Positions 30,481 to 41,072 of a stretch of 64,000 nt of DNA are shown here, piece after piece (position 1 is the stretch's first letter; each line of letters opens with the position of its first letter). The stretch covers positions 2,869,355-2,933,354 of the forward strand of contig OX457040.1 in NCBI GenBank assembly GCA_949752735.1, given 5' to 3'. The notes under the pieces are model-generated. The model had not been told where the DNA came from and made no database searches. It was given only the letters and a program-made list of their open reading frames with translations. The stretch is from Lumbricus terrestris. Its lineage: Eukaryota > Annelida > Clitellata > Crassiclitellata > Lumbricidae. The position numbers and the translations under genes are program-made.

Positions 30481-31138
30481 TGAATGAATGATAGCAGTTG
30501 AGTTACCAAACAGTTGAATTATGTTGAATTAACGGCAATTACGCAATCTCAATTTCACTGTCATAATTGTTTACGTCGTGTATTCAGAAAATAAAATGAA
30601 ACTGAACTGAAATGAAATGAACTGATAACTGTTGATACCTTAGGGCGTCTGATTATGACGATTGACCTTATGGTGCACATCTTATCTTTCGTGATGTCGT
30701 GCGTGCACTTCGGAATTAAACAAAATGATGAACATTGGTGATATTATTATGTCTATGGAATGGGAAACTGTTGAGAAATCTGTTAAGAAATCGTTTTGCA
30801 TTTTATGTAATTGCGGATGGAATATTCAGAGGGAAAATAACGAATTACATTCATTGCTATAAACGGTTTGACTGATGTTTTCTGTACAAAGAAATTAATT
30901 CAAAACTGCCTCGTTGCAATCGTCGCGGAAAACAATTAATTAAACACCTCGAATATGAAATCTCAGCAGCTATAAATTCATAACTTAAATTTACGAAATC
31001 TAGTTCCGAATTCACTCCATGTAATATCATCACTATGACCTTGATTAGACACTGGAAATCGAATCACAAACAATCCAATCGGTATTAGTATTTAGTTTGC
31101 TTCTGTTTATATCCACTGACCAGTGCCAGTAACTTTCA
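30481..31138. other. No gene; family F repeat
   Basis: Positions 30905-31110 match 36460-36650 (CGTTGCAATCGTCG, AATTAAACACCTCGAATA, AGCAGCTATAA, ATGACCTTGATTAGACACTG). The rest is unclassified. Confidence 0.5.
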
Positions 31139-31484
31139 ACAATGATAATTATTGAAAATCTTATTATAAGCATTCCAATCTGTGCTTTTGTGGACATTGA
31201 TTCAACGCATTATGTTGTACAGCGTATTTGGAATATGAGACAACGAATTATCTGATTTTAGCCATTATGGCTAATTTTGACTATTGCACATGTATGCATT
31301 TGAATCAAGAGAAACACCATATCGAAAATCTCAATGTAGACATTTCAAATTAGTACCGTATTACATCGTTTCGGTGCATTATGTTATATATGCATTGATT
31401 ATAATTTTATGCAAATTATCCTGTAAATGCCTGAACTAATAATTGGTCACATGAACAAGTCCTTCGTTCGGCTGCATTGAACAC
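31139..31484. repeat. Uninterrupted paralogue of the 5.4 kb insertion site
   Basis: Matches 24122-24352 then 29731-29895 without a break. The junction is CGTATTACATCGTTTCGG near 31367, where the other copy has CGTATTTCAC twice, around the insertion. Confidence 0.85.
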
Positions 31485-31910
31485 ATATGGCTAAAATTGT
31501 CTATGCCTGTATGCGTGACGCTCTTCACTGGCTCCCTGTTTCACAACGCATTCTCCTACCGAGTTGATGCACTTGTTTGGCGATGCCGTCTTTCTTGTGC
31601 TCCATCATACTTATCTAACCTTTGTCGACCTGTCTCCGACCTTGCAGCCCGTCGAGCTCTTCGCTCTACGCAACGGGGAATTTTTGGTTCCGCGAGCTCG
31701 CACGTCTGTCAGACAGCGCCGAGCCTTTTCTGTTGTGGACCCCGCTATCTGGAATGGCCTCCCACTAGCCTTGCGACTTATGCATAGGCAACATTCTTCT
31801 GCTTTCTATAAGTCGCTCAAATCCTACCTTTTTAGCTGTGGCTCGGCTGTGAGCGCCTCTGAGTAGGTTTCTGAAGAGGTTCTATATAAATTCTCAAAAT
31901 GAATTAACAA
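31485..31910 (+). pseudogene. L2-like LINE C-terminal fragment
   Basis: MAKIVYACMRDALHWLPVSQ at the start, then two frames cover the C-terminus: one reads FSYRVDALVWRCRLSCAPSY, the other (to the TAG at 31866) RQRRAFSVVDPAIWNGLPLA, FYKSLKSYLFSCGSAVSASE. The tail is GAGCGCCTCTGAGTAGG and TTCTATATAAATTC. A one-base shift between frames disables it. Confidence 0.85.
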
Positions 31911-32484
31911 AGTGCATTAAGCATTATTTGCTCTGTGGGGAAATGTACCTCAACCTTGACGTCATTGGCTCTGTCCTGTAACTATGTAAACGGTACAATA
32001 ACTTAAAGGTTCAAACAGACACCTTTATTAAAGTGATCTATTCTGCAATAATATGCTTCAGTTAAGACAATCACCATATTCAACTTCCAAAATAGTCCAG
32101 GCAATCTAGCTCAAAAGTACCGTCAACCTGGGCAAAATTGTAACAGAAGCTTTTAAAACGGTTTCCTGTTCAGAATTTTACGCTGAATAACATATCCAAA
32201 ATCCGACAATATCCGGCCATGGGGTCACCCCCAAAATGGGTTTCAAAATATGATGGGTTTCATGCTTTTTTACATTGAATATCGGGCTGCTAGTACAGCG
32301 GCCTGGTTAAAAATGGTTCACTTTGTGATACAAGCATGATATTTGGTACATTCTACGAACATGTCATAAGAAAAAGATTTGGCTATAGGGCCATCGCATA
32401 TTTGACCCATGACCCCAATGGCAGCCATTTTTCAAAATGGCCCCCGGTTTACCGATTTTAAGATACTGTTGTTTCCTAGGTCCT
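31911..32484. other. No recognised gene
   Basis: Contains ATGGGGTCACCCCCAAAATG and GACCCATGACCCCAATGG inverted motifs near 32220 and 32405, possibly transposon ends, but no duplication could be matched. Confidence 0.35.
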
Positions 32485-32608
32485 AGGACATACAGACATA
32501 GCGTACAGCATCTCCTTTCTGCTTAATGACAGCAATGACTCTATCCGGCATAGACTCTATCAGCGTCTGAAGTGTCCCAACTGCTATCGATCTCCACGCT
32601 CGTTGGAG
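32485..32608 (-). pseudogene. Tc1/mariner transposase C-terminus
   Basis: The minus strand encodes RLQRAWRSIAVGTLQTLIES and MPDRVIAVIKQKGDAVRYV, the usual C-terminal end of Tc1-like DDE transposases (L-x-x-S-M-P-x-R-V and A-V-I-x-x-K-G). The middle of the protein lies next to it on the opposite strand. Confidence 0.82.
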
Positions 32609-32617
32609 GCGACGACT

Positions 32618-32731
32618 AAGTGGCTAGACGACAACCTCCCGTCACACATAAAGCCGAAGGATTGGCCACCCAACTCTCCGGACCTCTCTCCTATTGAGAA
32701 CTTATGGAATATTTTATCCATTAGCGTTTAA
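32618..32731 (+). pseudogene. Tc1/mariner transposase, catalytic-E region
   Basis: The frame gives KWLDDNLPSHIKPKDWPPNS and PDLSPIENLWNILS, stopping at 32729-32731. D-W-P-P-N-S-P-D-L-x-P-I-E-N-L-W is the signature around the third catalytic residue (E) of Tc1-type DD34E transposases. Protein order is broken: the C-terminal part lies upstream in reverse orientation. Confidence 0.88.
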
Positions 32732-32935
32732 AAAGATCCTGAGCCAAAGAACGTTTAAAACCAAAATGTGACACGAAATAATCTAAGAACAATTGTATCT
32801 CGTACTACTTATAGTATAGGACGGCTCTGTTTAACAGGTGTCTAAAAGATCGTCTTGACAAATCGATCGTTCGGTAGTAGCTTGTAAGCTTCACAATTAT
32901 GTTTCATGGCATAGATGATTGAAGTCTCCCTCCTT

Positions 32936-33001
32936 CATCAATCAACCAGATTTATAGAGCGCCTCTTCAAGGTACCTACCCAGAGGCGCTCCTGGTCGAC
33001 A
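32936..33001 (-). mobile_element. Very short L2-type tail insertion
   Basis: The minus strand reads GGAGCGCCTCTGGGTAGG, TACCTTGAAGAGGCGCTCTA and TAAATCTGGTTGATTG. Only the 3' tail (about 65 bp) is present. The paralogue at 20930-20950 has no insert. Confidence 0.8.
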
Positions 33002-33374
33002 TCCAATGGACTGGCACGCTAACGGGTAGAATCGTGGGCTTGTGGCGGAGTAAAACGGTGGATGGACGCAGATTTTAACGACAATTTAAGTAATCACAGC
33101 GCAGAAATTTTGTTTGCACCTGTTTCAAATGTTTTTCCTTCACATTATGCCGTATCATAGCTAGCTTGGGTAAACCAACGTTGCCATGGAAATTTCAGTT
33201 TTTTTGCTTTCACCTAGCTGCAACACGCCCCTGCGGAGTGGGGTGCCCAACCAGCTTCACCCCTCTGGGGTATCCGGCGTTGACCGGTGAATATCGGAGT
33301 TTTGCCCATCACGGCCCCACTCCCACCCCCACCGCCCGATTCCGCCACAGCAACCAACTCCGCCACTGGTCGCA

Positions 33375-33478
33375 CTCTGCCAGAGTCAGTGCCAAGTCTG
33401 GATAAAGGAGGAGGGCGTCGCTAATGGTCTTTGCTTCCACGCAGTGACGTTAAACTGCAAATACCACCACCACCACCG
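33375..33478 (+). repeat. GAGGAGGGCG-family repeat, well preserved
   Basis: GTCGCACTCTGCCAGAGTCA, GTGCCAAGTCTGGATAAAGG, AGGAGGGCGTCGCTAATGGT, CTTTGCTTCCACGCAGTGAC, GTTAAACTGC and a (CCA)n tail. The core CAGTGCCA, then AAGTCTGGATAAA, GGAGGGCG resembles the 3' end of RTE-clade LINEs. CCGCC flanks both sides. Absent from the paralogue at 21272. Confidence 0.72.
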
Positions 33479-33723
33479 CCTCAGCACCTCGCCCGGCCAC
33501 ATCCCATTCCACACAGCGGCCATTTTAGAATAACAATAACTTGCCCCTTTACATGGAATAACCTTCCCTTCCGCTGTGGATTGCTCCTGCATCTGGTATC
33601 TTTTGTCTGAAGGCATTTATCTTTCCATGGAGTTTCTGCACTTAGAGAGCCTCAGAACAGATCATACCTCGAGAGGCGCTTAATAAATGTTCAAATACGA
33701 TTCGGTATTAATTATTTATTATC

Positions 33724-33726
<3 letters not shown>

Positions 33727-33774
<48 letters not shown>

Positions 33775-33783
33775 TATATATTT
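33727..33783. repeat. (TA)n microsatellite
   Basis: Alternating TA of about 40 bp plus flanking AT-rich variants. Confidence 0.9.
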
Positions 33784-33819
33784 AATTATATTCGTTTATT
33801 GAATTGAATCTGACAGACC

Positions 33820-34085
33820 GCAGAACGATTATAGCCAATGCAAGACGTCCCACATATAATCAGTGACATGGCCGAATCCTGGGATGCGACCAACAAGGCG
33901 TGCCGCAGAGCGCAAGACCCGATCCAAGCACCCAACTCGAGTCACTGGAGTACCCACATAGATGGCGCTGCAGTTGTCCTGACGCGATACAACAAAGAGT
34001 GGATTAGCGTTAAGGCAGCATGATTATGGATTGAAGGTTAAGGAGCGGAGCACCACTCTAAGCTGACGCAGATCGTTCCGTTCAG
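33820..34085 (-). pseudogene. L2-like LINE internal fragment
   Basis: The minus-strand frame contains RNDLRQLRVVLRSLT, then SRQDNCSAIYVGTPVTRVGC, LDRVLRSAARLVGRIPGFGH and WDVLHWL. It aligns with HLRQIRSVRRSLT, VDYGSAIYAG, LKAAARLIGG and ELHWLP of the LINE at 4801-6446. One internal stop and truncation at both ends. Confidence 0.82.
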
Positions 34086-34227
34086 AACCTTTCTTCGTAC
34101 ATACATTCATAATATTCATGCACAAAATTAATGGTCAAACTTTCAGACTTTGAGTATATCCATAATTATATAATATTGTTATGTGGTTTTCATGACATAA
34201 TAATTATTCAACATTAAGGACTCTGTT

Positions 34228-34293
34228 GCCCTGAAAAGCCAAAACACAGTAACTTTAACTGTTATAGCTTACTGTGTTTTGACTTTTCAGGGC
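34228..34293. repeat. Hairpin: 25 bp inverted repeat, 16 bp loop
   Basis: GCCCTGAAAAGCCAAAACAC with AGTAA at 34228-34252 pairs with 34269-34293, one mismatch. May be a MITE relic. Confidence 0.8.
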
Positions 34294-34299
34294 TATAAA

Positions 34300-34640
34300 T
34301 AAATAAAATAATGTATAATAATTAAATCAGACCGGAGTACCAGATTTATTTAAGATAAACACGTCGACTTTATATAATACCGATTTATAGCGTTCTAAAG
34401 GTGTCTTACAAACGGGGTCTGATTTTATGTCCTGTATAACCACATAATTATAGTTTCATATTACTCTAAGTCTGAATTGCATGAAACTTTAACTGAATGA
34501 AATTTCAAGCGCTATGACCAATTATTGCGTACCACGAGATATGCCTATTATCTATTACTAGCGTTTTTCCCCGCAAAATGGATATCCAAGTAATTACTGC
34601 AACAAATATGCATGTCACGTCACCATACTTTACAAGAATC
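34300..34640. other. No gene seen
   Basis: AT-rich spacer. GTTCTAAAGGTGTCTTAC at 34393 is one of the dispersed ACACCT-core motifs. Confidence 0.4.
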
Positions 34641-34642
34641 TC

Positions 34643-34678
34643 GATGATGATGATGATGATGTGATGATGATGATGATG

Positions 34679-34721
<43 letters not shown>
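34643..34721. repeat. (GATGAT)n microsatellite
   Basis: GAT repeats with one GTGATG and one GAGGATG interruption. The minus-strand poly-histidine frame is an artefact of it. Confidence 0.92.
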
Positions 34722-34723
<2 letters not shown>

Positions 34724-34894
34724 GGCGCTATACTTGATTGTGTTAAATAAGGACGAAGTTAACAGCACTGTCAAACGCGAGATGTCGCTTTAAAAAAATT
34801 GCACTGGCGATTATTTTCTCTGTAGAAATGTACTTCAATCATGATATCATATCCTTTTTCGACTTTAAGTTATCTTGAAACAATGCGAAACGAT

Positions 34895-35190
34895 ATGTTA
34901 AAATTAGACACCTTTTAAAAAGTGCATCATTACGCTATAATTATTATCACAGGCACTGTTCCAAGCCTCATGAACAGTATTAAAAATATTTAGTATTTGA
35001 GACCAGCGTTATAATTTGATAAAAAAAATTTGTAACTGAACACATTTAATAAGAAGTCCGACTATACTATACCACCGTCAACTTCACAACTTTTCGTTAA
35101 ATTTGAATTGTAATCGAACACCCTTAATAAGAAGTCCATCTATATTATACCATCGTCAATTTCACAGCTGAAATATATTTAGTACTTACT
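34895..35190 (+). repeat. Cluster of three ACACCT-core motifs
   Basis: AAATTAGACACCTTTTAAAA (34899), GAACACATTTAATAAGAAGT (35039) and GAACACCCTTAATAAGAAGT (35116). The last two are followed by nearly the same TATTATACCATCGTCAATTT or TATACCACCGTCAACTTCAC, so they form a local duplication of about 77 bp period. Confidence 0.6.
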
Positions 35191-35359
35191 AAGTCGAGCA
35201 TTCAATCAACGCAGCAAAACCTGATGATGGCGAAATAATTTTGTCATAATTATTTTAAAATAGAACGATTATTCTGCAATGATGAAATAGTAATTATAAT
35301 TTTAATAATTATATAATTCAAATTATGTTGCATATCATGCATTGTCCATTTGTCGTCGT

Positions 35360-35475
35360 CGTCGTATATGCAGTTTAGCGTCACTGTGTGGTAACAAATA
35401 CCATTAGCGACGCCCTCCTCCTTTATCCAGGTTTGGGACTGGCACTGGCAGAGTGCAACCAGTGTCCATTTGTAG
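35360..35475 (-). repeat. GAGGAGGGCG-family repeat
   Basis: The plus strand reads TTAGCGTCACTGTGTGGTAA, CCATTAGCGACGCCCTCCTC, CTTTATCCAGGTTTGGGACT, GGCACTGGCAGAGTGCAACC, the full-length reverse complement of the copy at 33375. Confidence 0.75.
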
Positions 35476-35625
35476 CTGAGGTTTGTTCCATTTGTTAATT
35501 TAAAAATTTCTTGTTTGCGGTATTTGTTCTGAATAATTATTATTATTGGTTAATGTAATGTAATGTTATCGGTAATTTCCGTAGCGCCGCTCACAGCCGT
35601 GGCCATTCAGTGCGATAGTCCATAG

Positions 35626-36012
<387 letters not shown>

Positions 36013-36059
36013 TATCTCTTTTGCAGACCTTTTCCTCTATTAGTGAAGCAACATCATTA

Positions 36060-36650
36060 ACGTTCAATGAGTATTTTAACGTTCAATACAGTTTTTAACC
36101 AATGACGGTCAAGGAAACAATCGCCAATCCACTGCCACGTTTCAATCGTCGCTGGCCACAATTAATTAAACACCTCGAATAGGAAATCTCAGCAGCTATA
36201 AATAAATAACTTAAATTTGCGATATCAATGCAATTGCATTACTCTACCACTATAACTGCAAAATAACCGAATGAAGCAATGACTGGTTGAATAATAAAAC
36301 GACTGAATTAGCAATGAGTGGAGATAGGTCTTCGTCTGAAATACAACCTGGAACACGGCGAAAACCAGAGGCGGATCTTCCGAAGACCAGAGGAAGAGCA
36401 TTTTAACGTACAATGAGCATTTTAACGTTCAATACAGTTTAACCAATGACGGTCAACGAAACAATCGCCATTCCACTGCCACGTTGCAATCGTCGCTGGC
36501 CACAATTAAACACCTCGAATAGGAAATTACAGCAGCTATAAGTATGTAACTTAAATTTACGATATGAAGTCCAAGGGCTCCAATGAAATATTACTATGAC
36601 CTTGATTAGACACTGGAAATCGAATTGCAAACAATCGAATCAGTATTAGT
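36060..36650. repeat. Local duplication (family F)
   Basis: 36062-36225 and 36412-36560 share TTTTAACGTTCAATACAGTT, CCAATGACGGTCAA, GAAACAATCGCCA, AATCGTCGCTGGCCACAATT, AAACACCTCGAATAGGAAAT. A third copy, sharing also ATGACCTTGATTAGACACTG, is at 30905-31110. Confidence 0.8.
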
Positions 36651-36809
36651 TTCAGGGATGTCACTCTTAGCTCTTTCCACCTAGATCTAGGTCTTTTCGC
36701 TCTTGTCTAGTTTCTAGTTTTTGTCTTCATGATCAGGCCCTTTTTCTCACGGCGGTTTTTCCGACTGTTGCCGTTTAAAAAGGTCTTCTTTCAGTCTTGT
36801 CCTTCTGGG

Positions 36810-37125
36810 TAGGATTAATCCCTCGCTGTGGATGGGTCAGCCACTCGGATCCTTTGTGTCCATGTTATTCTGTCTCCAGCGTCTTCCTTTCTCAGATCAA
36901 GAAATTCCATGTCCTGCTGGTACATGTCCATCCATCTCTTCTTCTGTCGCACACGGCTGCGGCGTCCCTGTACTTCTTCACGCATGATTCTTTTGATGCT
37001 ACCGTCCTCATCCGATCGCTCCACATGCTCATACCACCTCAGTCTGGGCTCTCGTATTTTATCAGATATACAGGCTACTCCAACTGCTTTTCGTAAATTT
37101 TCGTTTCTTCTCTTGTCTTTCAAAG
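36810..37125 (-). pseudogene. RTE-like LINE ORF2 C-terminus
   Basis: The minus-strand frame 37123-36815 reads SDKIREPRLRWYEHVERSDE, then EVQGRRSRVRQKKRWMDMYQ, DMEFLDLRKEDAGDR. R-x-x-R-W-x-x-H-V-x-R followed by a G-R-R-x-x-G-R-x-x-x-R-W-M-D block is the C-terminal region of many RTE-type LINE proteins. No RT domain nearby. Confidence 0.75.
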
Positions 37126-38112
37126 AGACTCCAAGTTCAAAGAGACCCCAAAAGGTCTTCTTTCAGTGAACATGCACAAAGGGCGTGAAAAAGTCAAATA
37201 TGTTGTGAATACCAACCCCGATAATTATGGATTTTAGAGCGAAAGGCTACAAAAGGTCATCAGACTTTTTCCCGGAAAAGGAGCAAATTTTGGTCGGAAG
37301 ACTAAAAATGGGTCTTCAGAAATTCAGCGCTGTCAAATTCTGACCATTACTCGAATAAGACACCTTTAATAGGAAGACTCAATATACAATAATATGCACG
37401 AAATTTAAACAGCGCTTGCGTGATTCTCAACGTAGTTAAACGCTGCATCAATCCATCCATCGTCGAATTCTAGTAATCATTTTCCTATCTCAATTTTCCT
37501 TTATTTAACATTAATATTTTCAGACCGCAACCGGAGTTAATTGAAATTACGCTATTGCTGAACTTTCCTTGAGGGGAGCTAAGCCTGTCCTGTGAAAAGG
37601 ATACCATTTTGACGGTAAAAAAACTGAATCTGGGCTTTCATGGGGGGGGGGGACTTAGCAATTTTGGCTTCTGATAAACTCCACCCATGGCTCAGTGTGG
37701 AATCCTGCAAAATAGGCGCCTTTCAAACTGTTCAGTTCTGAAACTTACATGTACACATGCCTCACAAGTTCAAGTCAGATTCTTTTTAGCGTGAATCTGT
37801 AGCCGTCTAAGAACAGTTTGACTTTTCACCCCACCGAACCCCTTCCCGTCCATCTGGGAGGACTGGGGCTGATGGGGCTAAGTGGTTGTAATAGGCCACT
37901 CTTGGCACTGTCTTCTTGATGCAGGAAAACGTGAGAGGTGGTGACCATGCATTCCTCCCCTTGATAGCCTGAGGGTTAAGGTATCTGCCTTATAATACGA
38001 CCAATCCTTGGTAGCCTTAGCCAGCTGCTTGTTTTTACCGTTGATAATTTACCATGATAATTCTGTGTCATGTCTAACAGGCCGATTGACTCTAATTGTT
38101 GAGTAATGGGGC
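37126..38112. other. No gene; hAT-like scraps
   Basis: AAAAGGTCATCAGAC (37251) and AGACTAAAAATGGGTCTTCAG (37301) echo the minisatellite words of the hATs. CTGATAAACTCCACCCATGG at 37671 resembles the right end of the hAT at 8154. A complete element could not be delimited. Confidence 0.4.
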
Positions 38113-38132
38113 AACCTAATAAAGGTGTTTCA

Positions 38133-38334
38133 CCCTCATCCTACCAAGTGGGGTCCGTTCGGACCCCAAGCACATAAACTGCTGTGCAACTTTTTTCCAT
38201 AAATGATTAAGAGTCGGCATTTTATGAATTTGTCTATAGGTCTGTCCTACATGATATGCTGTAGCTACTTTTTTGAAAAAAAATTATTTTGAAATTTTAA
38301 TAATTTTTTTTCTGTTGGGGTCCGAACGGACCCC
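38133..38334. mobile_element. piggyBac-like element, right terminus lost
   Basis: The left end CCCTCATCCTACCAAGTGG follows TTCA (38129-38132), one base from TTAA. Palindromes GGGGTCCGTTCGGACCCC (38150-38167, 17 bp from the end) and GGGGTCCGAACGGACCCC (38317-38334) are the sub-terminal pair. The terminus resembles that of 57089 (CCCTCATCCGAACAAG). The expected right end near 38378 is not recognisable. Confidence 0.68.
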
Positions 38335-38459
38335 AACGTAAAACAGCTTGCGCACGAGCTTTTTAGCCAATGCAAAGCTGGATTTCTGCAACTCTGCACT
38401 ACAAGATTTGGTTCTTGGACTGTTTTTCAAAGGACAATTGGTCAAGGTAATATTATTTA

Positions 38460-39415
38460 TATACATAACCCAAAAATACATGCATACATACATGCAAACA
38501 TAGACACAAACATACATACAAACATAAATGCACACATTCATATATCACGAATGTATGTACATAAAAGCAAAACTATATGCATGCATACATGCATGCTGAA
38601 TACTAACTTATATTCAGACACGAATACATGCAAATATGCACACACATGCAGGCATACATACAAGCATACATACATACATACATACATACATACATACAAA
38701 CATACATACATACATACATACATACATACATACATACATACATACATACATACATACATACATACATACATACATACATACATACATACATACATACATA
38801 CATGCACGAATACCTGCATGAGTGACAATTGTTTGCCTATCATGGTCATGTATGTATATGTATATTGATGTATGCATGAATGTATGTATGTTTGTATGTA
38901 TGTGTATGTATGTGTGTGTATGCATACATGTATGTAAGTATGCATGTATATATGCATGTGCGAACGTGCTTACATACATACGTACGTATATGCATAGATT
39001 TAGGTATTCACACATACGTGCAATCGTGCATACATATAGACATTCATGCATACATACTGATTACATACATGCATACATACATACATACATACATACATAC
39101 ATACATACATACATGCATACATACATACATACATGTATACATACATACAATACATACATACAATACATACATACAATACATACATACATCATCATACAAA
39201 CATACATAATGTACGTATGTATGTATGTACGTACGTATGTATGTATGCATGTATGTATGTATGTATGTATTTATCATACATGCATACATGTATGTATGTA
39301 TTGTATGTATGACACATACATACAATACATACATACATACATACAATACATACAGTACATACATACAATACATACATGTGTATGTATGTATGTACATACA
39401 TTTACATGTATACAC
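38460..39415. repeat. (CATA)n arrays in alternating orientation
   Basis: CATA blocks (38655-38802, 39060-39200, 39313-39376) alternate with GTAT blocks (38848-38960, 39211-39268, 39380-39392). Interruptions carry variant CATG units. All frames here (up to 200 codons) are artefacts. Confidence 0.95.
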
Positions 39416-39439
39416 GACGAATAAAATACAATATTCGAT

Positions 39440-39519
39440 TGAATTTCAATTGATAGAGACATCTTGTGGCGGATGTCGTCACCATTACATAATGAAACCA
39501 TGTTAAGCGTCACTTATAG
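39440..39519. repeat. Composite repeat, left part
   Basis: GAGACATCTTGTGGCGGATG, CACCATTACATAATGAAACC and GTTAAGCGTCACTTATAG match 14664-14745. It continues at 40525 after the hAT. Confidence 0.62.
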
Positions 39520-40524
39520 CAGCGTTTCCCAAACTTTTTGGGCCACGGAACCCTTCGCGTCCTAATATTTTCGGGCGGAACCCCAATCCCAACTAAACGC
39601 ATTGAATCATGCTGAACGCACGGGAAGCAAAGGCTACTAATAATATAAGCCTACATACCTAAATACACTAAATTTTAGAAGGTTTATTTTTCTTACAAAT
39701 AGCATGAAAGATTAAATTGCACTGTTTTAAAAACCACGATTTGTGGATCCTACTAAGAGTATGCCCTACATGAGGTTAGAATGTGAAGGTTCAATGGAAT
39801 TCTGCTTTATTCGTGAATCGTCAATTAAAAGTTCGTAGTCTCCGTTAGAAGAGTTGTCTGCATTGAGAGTTTTCGTATCCTGTTATCGTTAATTCATGAA
39901 AAGGAAGCATTCAACCAAGTTCGCTTTCAGGTCGTGAAAATTATTTGCAATTTCTGAACGATGGTTTCCTCAAGAACCATTAAAAATTGTGTTAGTCTGG
40001 AAAGGGTTCCACGTTTCTAAATTAAATTTTAAAAGGTTAGAACCATAGCTAGCGTACGTAAATGTCACTCAATTTTGTCATATGTTCACACAAACAAATT
40101 AAAATTACTATTAATTTTGCTGCTACTGCTACAAGATCAGACTTGGCGATTCTTTTTAAACTTGCGTTTTACGGTGACAAAGATCGATGACTGCGTCTCT
40201 GTTCAGACTAAGGCCTAAAGCTCTGACCTACATGTACGTTACGTTCAGCAGTGATGTCTAAGCTTATAAAAACTACATAGGCTACTGTGATACTAGGCTA
40301 AATATTGGATTGCTAATAATTACTGAAAGATCGGGTGAGGACAAAGCACAAAAAGACGACTGACGGTAGTTTCAGACTTTCAGTGCATTTTCAAAAGCGG
40401 TTTGAAAAGTTGTATTGCAGTAAAATTTCTCAGAAAATTTAATTTTTTCTCAACTTCTCGCGGAACCCTTGCGCTCGCCCCGCGGAACCCTTGGGTTCCG
40501 CGGAACCCAGTTTGGGAAACGCTG
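39520..40524. mobile_element. Non-autonomous hAT (1005 bp)
   Basis: CAGCGTTTCCCAAACT at the left and AGTTTGGGAAACGCTG at the right, perfect over 16 bp. ACTTATAG is duplicated at 39512-39519 and 40525-40532. Sub-terminal motifs GGGCCACGGAACCC and GGGTTCCGCGGAACCC are related palindromic blocks. The CAG...CTG ends and 8 bp duplication place it in hAT. No transposase frame inside. Confidence 0.95.
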
Positions 40525-40532
40525 ACTTATAG

Positions 40533-40830
40533 GATTCATTGCTGTACCAACATTCAACAGTTGAACAACATCTTAGGCCATCAAAAGCGATTGGTGTCGA
40601 GAAGAAAGAATTTCTAAATCAGTTTAAACCCGCTTATGCAGAAATTTGGTTAAACGTTGTTTGTTCCTCCTTTTCACATAGACAACTCATCTAGACTGAA
40701 TGCAGTGACCTAAACTGTCAGTAGGATGAAATGGCGATGAAGAAGACTTTTCTTTCGCCCTCGTATGCCGAGTCGAAGAAAATGAGGTCGCTAATGTTTT
40801 ATACTCACGGCTGTTACTCGTTTATAGTTC
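40533..40830 (+). repeat. Composite repeat, right part with SINE family 2 body
   Basis: GTTGAACAACATCTTAGGCC, TTTGGTTAAACGTTGTTTGT, ACAACTCATCTAGACTGAAT, GTCAGTAGGATGAAATGGCG, GAGGTCGCTAATGTTTTATA match 14767-15150. Confidence 0.65.
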
Positions 40831-40854
40831 GCAGTTTCTGAACAGATCTGATCT

Positions 40855-40925
40855 GATTGGATGGATCCGATTTGACCAGGGTCTATGACAACAGAGGCCG
40901 TTACCCTGGACAGATTCATCGGTAA
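40855..40925 (-). repeat. Dispersed repeat family C
   Basis: GGATCCGATTTGACCAGGG, TCTATGACAACAGAGGCCGT and TACCCTGGACAG are the reverse complement of 53830-53885. Confidence 0.75.
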
Positions 40926-41045
40926 ATTTTACTAATGTAGTATTGCTAGTCTCTGGATTTCCTAAGTGTTTCAATGACCTTAAACCTAAGGACAAGGCAA
41001 TCTGGTCAAGATTTTCCTGGTTTTCTTTTAGACCATAAATCACCG
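40926..41045 (-). pseudogene. Unassigned coding-like fragment
   Basis: A minus-strand frame reads AVIYGLKENQENLDQIALSL, GLRSLKHLGNPETSNTTLVK and FTDE before running into family C. Preceded on that strand by CTCCATTACAG, which could be a splice acceptor. A V-I-Y-G-L opening with later L-G-N-P and V-K-F resembles ORF1 proteins of some LINEs, but this is only an impression. Confidence 0.35.
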
Positions 41046-41072
41046 CCTGTAATGGAGCACTGGTCTTAATTT

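Larger units (their letters stand above)
32835..33715. repeat. Duplicated segment (partner 20820-21400) with two later insertions
   Basis: Collinear with 20820-21400. Insertions specific to this copy: an L2-type tail at 32936-33001 and a GAGGAGGGCG-family repeat at 33375-33478. Confidence 0.82.

Noticed and set aside
34505..34774. Poly-histidine protein
   Set aside because: Produced by a GATGAT microsatellite on the complementary strand.
37560..37690. A hAT element with ends near CTCCACCCATGG
   Set aside because: Only one end is recognisable, and no inverted partner or 8 bp duplication was found.
38822..39424. 200-codon open frame and its overlaps on both strands
   Set aside because: CATA/GTAT arrays; no non-repetitive protein sequence.
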